Notes under the pieces: model-generated
The model's input: only the letters and a program-made list of their open reading frames with translations
The model's database searches: none
What the model was told of the DNA's origin: nothing
Made by a program: the position numbers and the translations under genes
Part shown: positions 15,944 through 20,656 of the stretch, piece after piece
Numbering within the stretch: position 1 is the first letter of the stretch
Layout: every line of letters starts with the position of its first letter
Assembly: GCA_041565695.1 (NCBI GenBank)
Contig: JBFGUI010000038.1
Location: 1 to 20,656 of the forward strand
DNA: 20,656 nt
Direction: 5' to 3'
Source of the DNA: Pelagibius sp041565695
Lineage (GTDB): Bacteria > Pseudomonadota > Alphaproteobacteria > Kiloniellales > Kiloniellaceae

Positions 15944-17326
15944 ATGGCCCCATCCGGCGCCGTCTACCACAGTGTCATGGAGCGCATCGGCAACACCCCG
16001 ATGCTCGAGGTTTCCCGGCTCGATACCGGCCCCTGCCGCCTGTTCCTGAAGCTGGAGAGCGAGAACCCCGGCGGCTCCATCAAGGACCGCATCGGGCGCT
16101 CGATGATCGAGGCCGCCGAGCGCGACGGCAGCCTGCAGCCGGGTGGCCGGCTGATCGAGGCGACGGCCGGGAACACCGGCCTCGGCCTCGCCCTGGTGGC
16201 CGCGCAGAAGGGCTACCGCCTGACGCTGGTGGTGCCGGACAAGATGGCGCAGGAGAAGATCTTCCATCTGCGCGCCCTGGGGGTCGAGGTGATCCTGACG
16301 CGCTCCGACGTCGGCAAGGGCCACCCCGAGTACTACCAGGACATGGCCGAGCGCATCGCCGGCGAAACCGGCGCCGTCTTCATCAACCAGTTCGCCAATC
16401 CGGCCAATCCCCTGGCCCACGAGACGACAACCGGCCCGGAGATCTGGGAGCAGATGGACCACGACGTCGATGCCGTGGTCTGCGGCGTCGGCTCCGGCGG
16501 CACCATCACCGGCCTGGCGCGCTTCTTCGCCGATGTCTCGGACAAGACGGAGATGGTCCTGGCCGATCCGAAGGGCTCGATCCTCGCCGAGTACATCGAG
16601 ACCGGCAAGCTGAGCAAGGACGTCGGCAGCTGGATCGTCGAGGGCATCGGCGAGGATTTCCTGCCCGATGTCGCCGACCTGTCGCGCGTGCGCAAGGCCT
16701 ACGTGATCCCCGACCGTGACTCGCTGCTGACCGCCCGCGAAGTGCTGCTGAAGGAGGGTGTGCTGGCCGGTTCCTCCTCCGGCACGCTGATCGCCGCGGC
16801 GCTGCGCTACTGCCGCGAGCAGCGGGAACCGAAGCGGGTCGTCACTTTCGTCTGCGACAGCGGCAACAAGTACCTCTCCAAGATGTTCAACGACTATTGG
16901 ATGATCGACCAGGGCTTCATCGAGCGCGAGCAGCAAGGCGACCTGCGCGACCTGATCAGCCGGCGCCACGATGAGCACGGCACGGTCACGGTGGGGGCCG
17001 AGGACAATCTGCTCATCGCCTACGGGCGCATGAAGCTCTATGACATCTCCCAGCTGCCGGTGCTCGACAAGGACGGCAAGGTCGTGGGGATCGTCGACGA
17101 AAGCGACATCCTGCTGAAGGTCTTTCAGGACGACGAGCGCTTCAAGGACCCGGTTTCGAGCGCCATGACCTCCAGGCTGGAGACCATCGCACCGGACCGC
17201 CCGATCGACGACCTGCTGCCGATCTTCGCTAAGGACCACGTGGCCATCATCATCGAGGACGATACCTTCCTCGGCCTGATCACCCGCATAGACCTGCTCA
17301 ACCACCTCCGCCGACGGATGAAATAG
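15944..17326 (+). CDS. Cystathionine beta-synthase with two CBS domains
   Basis: Cytosolic fold-II PLP enzyme of 460 residues that joins homocysteine and serine (or O-acetylserine) to cystathionine, the first step of reverse transsulfuration. The catalytic part (1-325) has ENPGGSIKDR with Lys47, TAGNTGLGLA, GVGSGGTITG and, at its end, CDSGNKYLSKMFNDYWM, which marks beta-synthases rather than cysteine synthases. Two CBS (Bateman) motifs follow at about 340-390 and 400-457 and could bind an adenosyl ligand for control. There is no N-terminal heme domain, unlike the animal enzyme. ATG at 15944 has GGAGG at ideal spacing. Cystathionine gamma-lyase begins five bases after the stop, so the two form an operon. 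Confidence 0.93.
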   Translation: MAPSGAVYHSVMERIGNTPMLEVSRLDTGPCRLFLKLESENPGGSIKDRIGRSMIEAAERDGSLQPGGRLIEATAGNTGLGLALVAAQKGYRLTLVVPDKMAQEKIFHLRALGVEVILTRSDVGKGHPEYYQDMAERIAGETGAVFINQFANPANPLAHETTTGPEIWEQMDHDVDAVVCGVGSGGTITGLARFFADVSDKTEMVLADPKGSILAEYIETGKLSKDVGSWIVEGIGEDFLPDVADLSRVRKAYVIPDRDSLLTAREVLLKEGVLAGSSSGTLIAAALRYCREQREPKRVVTFVCDSGNKYLSKMFNDYWMIDQGFIEREQQGDLRDLISRRHDEHGTVTVGAEDNLLIAYGRMKLYDISQLPVLDKDGKVVGIVDESDILLKVFQDDERFKDPVSSAMTSRLETIAPDRPIDDLLPIFAKDHVAIIIEDDTFLGLITRIDLLNHLRRRMK

Positions 17327-17331
17327 CCGCC

Positions 17332-18504
17332 ATGCCCGACTCTTCGCGACCCCGCAACCGGCCCGCCTTCGCCACGCGCGTGATCCACGCGGGCCAGGCG
17401 CCGGATCCTTCGACCGGCGCGATCATGCCGCCGATCTACGCGACCTCGACCTACGTCCAGGAAAGCCCCGGCGTGCACAAGGGCTACGAGTACAGCCGCT
17501 CGCAGAACCCCACGCGCATGGCCTACGAGCGCTGCATCGCCGACCTCGAGAGTGGCGAGCAGGGCTACGCCTTCGCCTCCGGGCTCTCGGCCATCGCCAC
17601 CCTGCTCGACTGCCTCGACAGCGGCAGCCACGTGGTGGCCATGGACGATCTCTACGGCGGCAGCTACCGGCTCTTCGAGCGGGTGCGGCGGCGCTCCGCC
17701 GGGCTCGACTTCTCCTTCGTCGACATGGCCGACCTCGCCGCCCTGGAGGCGGCGATCCGCCCGGAGACGAAGCTGATCTGGGTGGAGACGCCGACCAACC
17801 CGCTGTTGAAGCTGGTCGACCTGGAGGCCGTCGCGGCCGTGGCCCGCAAGCACGGCATCATCACCGCCTGCGACAACACCTTCGCCACGCCCTGGGTGCA
17901 GCGCCCGCTGGAGCTGGGCTTCGACGTGGTCATGCACTCGGCGACCAAGTACCTGAACGGCCACTCGGACATGGTCGGCGGCATCCTTGTGGTCGGCAAG
18001 AACCCGGCGCTGGCCGAGCAGCTGAGCTTCCTGCAGAACGCGGTCGGCGCCGTGCAGGGACCCTTCGACAGCTTTCTCGCCCTGCGCGGCCTGAAGACCC
18101 TGGCCCTGCGCATGGAGCGCCACTGCAGCAACGCCCTGGCGGTCGCCGAATTCCTGGAAGCGCACCCGAGGATCGAGCGGGTGGTCTATCCCGGCCTGGC
18201 GAGCCATCCCCAGCATGCCCTGGCGGAGCGCCAGATGGAGGCGCCCGGCGGCATGATCACCGCCTTCCTGAAGGGAGGCCTGGACGATGCCCGGCGCTTT
18301 CTGGAGCGGGTCGAGGTCTTCGCCCTGGCCGAGAGCCTGGGCGGCGTCGAGAGTCTGATCGAGCACCCGGCGATCATGACCCATGCCTCGATCCCGCCGG
18401 AGAACCGGGCCGCCCTCGGCATCAGCGACGGCCTGGTGCGGCTTTCCGTGGGCATCGAGGGCGTCGACGACCTCATCGCCGACCTGCAGAACGCCCTGGC
18501 GTGA
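17332..18504 (+). CDS. Cystathionine gamma-lyase (Cys/Met metabolism PLP enzyme)
   Basis: Fold-I PLP enzyme of 390 residues. As gamma-lyase it splits cystathionine to cysteine, 2-oxobutyrate and ammonia. Family blocks are YEYSRSQNPTR (52-62), FASGLSAI (81-88), YGGSYRLF, ETPTNPLLK, Asp181 in CDNTFATP, SATKYLNGHSDMVGG with the PLP Lys206, and ESLGGVESLIEHPAIMTH near the C-terminus. Sequence alone does not fully separate gamma-lyase from cystathionine gamma-synthase. The five-base gap to cystathionine beta-synthase upstream favours the lyase role. Its 2-oxobutyrate product is the same as that of the threonine ammonia-lyase encoded just before. ATG at 17332 has only a weak GGA upstream, suggesting coupling. 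It converges on the flavin reductase gene, with 25 bases between and no visible terminator. Confidence 0.9.
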   Translation: MPDSSRPRNRPAFATRVIHAGQAPDPSTGAIMPPIYATSTYVQESPGVHKGYEYSRSQNPTRMAYERCIADLESGEQGYAFASGLSAIATLLDCLDSGSHVVAMDDLYGGSYRLFERVRRRSAGLDFSFVDMADLAALEAAIRPETKLIWVETPTNPLLKLVDLEAVAAVARKHGIITACDNTFATPWVQRPLELGFDVVMHSATKYLNGHSDMVGGILVVGKNPALAEQLSFLQNAVGAVQGPFDSFLALRGLKTLALRMERHCSNALAVAEFLEAHPRIERVVYPGLASHPQHALAERQMEAPGGMITAFLKGGLDDARRFLERVEVFALAESLGGVESLIEHPAIMTHASIPPENRAALGISDGLVRLSVGIEGVDDLIADLQNALA

Positions 18505-18529
18505 GGCGCGCCTTCTCTCCTCCCGAGCC

Positions 18530-19024
18530 TCAGACAGCCGGGCCGATGCGCCGGTATCCGCTCTGGAAGTAGAGCAGCGGATCGCCCTCGCCGCCGACCC
18601 GCAGGCGCTCCACCCGGCCGACGATGATCACGTGATCGCCGCCGGCATAGAGGCTTTCGCGGCGGCAGGCGATATTGGCCAGGCAGCCGCGCAGCACCGG
18701 CAGGTCGCCGGGCCAGAGGTCGTAGGCCACCCCCTCCCACTTGTCGATGGCCGGCGTGGCGAAGCGCACCGACAGATCCTGCTGGTCTTCCTGCAGGACA
18801 TTGATGGCGAAAAGCTCAGCCCCGTAGAAGACCCCGAAGCTCCAGGCTGCCTTGTCCAGGCAGAACAGGACCAGGGGCGGATCGAGCGAAACCGACGAGA
18901 AGGCGTTCACGGTGATCCCGCGGTGTCCCCCCTCGACGTCCGGCGCCGTCACCACCACGATACCGGTCGCAAAGCTGCCGAGAGCCCGGCGGAAGTCCAG
19001 TGAATCGAAAGTCATGCTGTCCAC
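18530..19024 (-). CDS. Flavin reductase-like FMN-binding protein
   Basis: Split-barrel flavoprotein of about 164 residues in the flavin reductase-like family, which supplies reduced FMN or FAD to a monooxygenase. Typical segments are FRRALGSFATGIVVVTA at the start, GITVNAFSSVSLDPPLVLFCLDKAAWS (read as two blocks), FAINVLQEDQ, a glycine-rich GGDHVIIVGRVERL and a C-terminal LLYFQSGYRRIG. GTG at 19024 is favoured because GAAGG lies seven bases upstream; ATG at 19015 is three codons further in but poorly spaced. A longer reading to 19087 adds low-complexity sequence. No monooxygenase gene is adjacent: it converges on the gamma-lyase gene and diverges from motA, so the partner is elsewhere or it acts alone. 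Confidence 0.88.
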   Translation of the reverse strand: MDSMTFDSLDFRRALGSFATGIVVVTAPDVEGGHRGITVNAFSSVSLDPPLVLFCLDKAAWSFGVFYGAELFAINVLQEDQQDLSVRFATPAIDKWEGVAYDLWPGDLPVLRGCLANIACRRESLYAGGDHVIIVGRVERLRVGGEGDPLLYFQSGYRRIGPAV

Positions 19025-19146
19025 GCGGCTGCCTTCTCCTGTCGCTGGCGGGGTGGATATTAAGGCGGCAGAGCCCCCGAAAGCCAAGAAAATCCCCGGT
19101 CTTTCAGTCGCTAAGTCCCCAAACTAAACCACTTTTTAACTTAAAT

Positions 19147-19176
19147 CGGCCAACTTCGAAGGCCGTCATTCACGGC
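19147..19176 (+). other. Overlapping hairpins in the presumed motA leader
   Basis: CGGCC (19147-19151) can pair with GGCCG (19161-19165). GCCGT (19162-19166) can pair with ACGGC (19172-19176). The two stems share 19162-19165 and so exclude each other. An A/T-rich tract at about 19121-19146 just upstream is the only plausible promoter site in the 189-base gap between the flavin reductase gene and motA; no clear -35/-10 or flagellar sigma28 element was found. Confidence 0.3.
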
Positions 19177-19213
19177 GGCCTGTCACAGCGAAGAACGCGC
19201 GGATTGGGGCTCC

Positions 19214-20077
19214 ATGGGGCTTATCGTAGGAATTCTGGTCGTTATCGGCTGTACCCTCGGCGGGTACGTTGCGATGGGCGGCAAACTGGGCGTGCTCTGG
19301 CAGCCCTTCGAGGTGGTCATCATCGTCGGCGCCGCGATCGGCGCCTTCGTGATTGCGAACACCGGCGACGTCATCAAGGCGGTCGGCGGCGCCATTGGCA
19401 AGACCCTCAAAGGCTCCGCTTACAAGAAAGATAATTACGTAGAGCTGATCAGCCTGCTCTACCAGATCCTCAAGGTCGCCAAGACCAAGGGCAACCTGGG
19501 CCTCGAGCAGCACATCGAGAACCCTAGAGATTCCGCCCTGTTCCAGCAGTTTCCCGGGGTCATGGCCAATGAAACCGCTCTGACCTTCATGTGCGACTAC
19601 CTGCGCATGCTGACCCTGGGCTCGGAGGATCCCCACGAGATGGAGACTCTGATGGACGAGGAGATCGAAGTCGTCCACCACGAGCATTCCGAGGTCGCCC
19701 ATGCCCTGCAGACCATGGCCGACGGCATGCCCGCGCTGGGTATCGTCGCCGCGGTGCTTGGCGTCATCAAGACCATGGGCTCGATCTCCGAGCCGCCGGA
19801 GGTGCTCGGCAAGCTGATCGGCGGCGCCCTGGTCGGCACCTTCCTCGGCGTCTGGATATCCTATGGCTTCCTGGCTCCGATCGCCGGCAAGGCGCAGGCG
19901 GTCTACAATCTGGAGATCAAGTACCTCCACTGCATCAAGGCGGCGCTGCTGGCCCACATGCACGGCTCGCCGCCGGCCGTTTCGGTCGAATTCGCCCGCA
20001 AGGCGCTGCACTCTCACGACCGGCCGACCTTCTACGAGGTTGAGGAAGCGGTCAGCGCCCTGCCGCCGCCGGCCTAA
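19214..20077 (+). CDS. motA: Flagellar motor stator protein MotA
   Basis: Inner-membrane stator subunit of 287 residues that with MotB conducts protons and turns the flagellar rotor. Four membrane spans fall near 2-20, 32-50, 168-190 and 200-224. The key positions align with E. coli numbering without gaps: Pro173 in GMPALGIVAAVLG, Pro222 in YGFLAPI and Glu98 in GLEQHIENPR. Position 90, arginine in E. coli, is lysine here. The cytoplasmic block LMDEEIEVVHHEH and the C-terminal VEFARKALHSHDRPTFYEVEE are MotA hallmarks. It is a proton-type MotA rather than sodium-type PomA, judging by length and these blocks. ATG at 19214 has GGGG four bases upstream. motB starts 14 bases after the stop. Confidence 0.96.
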   Translation: MGLIVGILVVIGCTLGGYVAMGGKLGVLWQPFEVVIIVGAAIGAFVIANTGDVIKAVGGAIGKTLKGSAYKKDNYVELISLLYQILKVAKTKGNLGLEQHIENPRDSALFQQFPGVMANETALTFMCDYLRMLTLGSEDPHEMETLMDEEIEVVHHEHSEVAHALQTMADGMPALGIVAAVLGVIKTMGSISEPPEVLGKLIGGALVGTFLGVWISYGFLAPIAGKAQAVYNLEIKYLHCIKAALLAHMHGSPPAVSVEFARKALHSHDRPTFYEVEEAVSALPPPA

Positions 20078-20091
20078 GCGGAGCCGCGGGC

Positions 20092-20656
20092 ATGGCAGCA
20101 GGGAACAGCGAACAAAACATCATCATCATCAAGAAGGTCAAGAAGGGCGGCGGCGGTGGTCACCACGGCGGCGCCTGGAAGGTCGCCTATGCCGACTTCG
20201 TGACCGCGATGATGGCCTTCTTTCTGCTGCTCTGGCTGCTCAACGTGACCACCGACGAGCAGCGCAAGGGCATCGCGGAATACTTCTCTCCCATCACTTC
20301 GCTCGACCCGGAGAGCGTGTCGCAGAGCGACAGCGGTTCCGGCGGCGTCATGGGCGGCCGCAGCATGACCACGGACGGCGCCCTGCAGCACGACACCGCG
20401 CCGATCGGCATCACCATCGCATTGCCCGGCGCCAAGGACGACAGCGAGCAGCAGAACGACGAGCCGGTCGACAACCCGACCGACGGCAACCAGTCGGGCC
20501 AGAGCCTCAGCAAGGCGCCGGAAGACCCCAGCCAGGGAGTCAACCCGACGGAGGTCGACCGCCTGGCCCAGGAGCTGGAGCAAGAGCGCTTCGAGCAGGC
20601 CGAGGCGGAACTGCGCCAAGCTCTGGAATCGGTTCCGGACCTCAGCGCCTTCGCCA
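20092..20656 (+). CDS. motB: Flagellar motor stator protein MotB (N-terminal part)
   Basis: Partner of MotA; its C-terminal OmpA-like domain, lying beyond the right edge, anchors the stator to peptidoglycan. The window holds the first 188 codons. After a basic, glycine- and histidine-rich cytoplasmic tail (IIIIKKVKKGGGGGHHGG), the single membrane helix WKVAYADFVTAMMAFFLLLW carries Asp35, equivalent to the proton-carrying Asp32 of E. coli. The segment after it (LLNVTTDEQRKGIAEYF) matches the plug region. A polar, acidic linker of about 85 residues and a probable coiled coil (about 154-182) follow. ATG at 20092 has GGAG eight bases upstream. The frame is open to the end of the window. Confidence 0.95.
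   Translation, partial: MAAGNSEQNIIIIKKVKKGGGGGHHGGAWKVAYADFVTAMMAFFLLLWLLNVTTDEQRKGIAEYFSPITSLDPESVSQSDSGSGGVMGGRSMTTDGALQHDTAPIGITIALPGAKDDSEQQNDEPVDNPTDGNQSGQSLSKAPEDPSQGVNPTEVDRLAQELEQERFEQAEAELRQALESVPDLSAFA

Noticed and set aside
15788..17305. A 505-codon minus-strand open frame opposite cystathionine beta-synthase
   Set aside because: It shadows a clear enzyme gene, has low-complexity His/Val/Gly/Asp-rich composition and no recognisable motif.

Overview
The window reads as ordinary, densely packed chromosome from a GC-rich alphaproteobacterium. This rests on very strong G/C third positions, several TTG/GTG starts backed by Shine-Dalgarno (SD) sequences, a malonate TRAP system of the kind known in Sinorhizobium, and a glycine-rich MotB N-terminus. 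A Rhodospirillales-like host is my guess, not a demonstrated fact. No rRNA, tRNA, CRISPR array, insertion sequence or phage gene is visible, and no stretch over 300 bases lacks a gene.

Layout. (1) 1-2096, minus strand: a PLP ornithine/lysine-type decarboxylase followed by two alpha/beta hydrolases, the last cut by the window edge. (2) 2197-9058: a malonate catabolic locus. A divergent promoter region (6635-6805) drives matPQM-matA to the left (TRAP binding protein, small permease, large permease, malonyl-CoA decarboxylase). To the right it drives a GntR regulator and matB (malonyl-CoA synthetase). Together they would import malonate, activate it to malonyl-CoA and decarboxylate it to acetyl-CoA. 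(3) 9066-12023, minus strand: an FtsH-type membrane protease preceded by a cation diffusion facilitator. (4) 12198-18504, plus strand: a membrane-anchored penicillin-acylase-family hydrolase, an ACT-domain threonine ammonia-lyase, and a cystathionine beta-synthase / gamma-lyase pair (reverse transsulfuration). (5) 18530-19024, minus strand: a flavin reductase-like protein. (6) 19214-20656, plus strand: motA and the first part of motB, the proton-driven flagellar stator.

The most informative non-coding signals are in the matP/matR intergenic region: a perfect 10-bp palindrome, a 7-bp repeat in two copies 21 bp apart, and a -10 box so close to the regulator's ATG that its mRNA is probably leaderless. 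A strong hairpin lies between matP and matQ. I did not find a convincing undescribed system. The findings are points of gene organisation, start choice and regulation.
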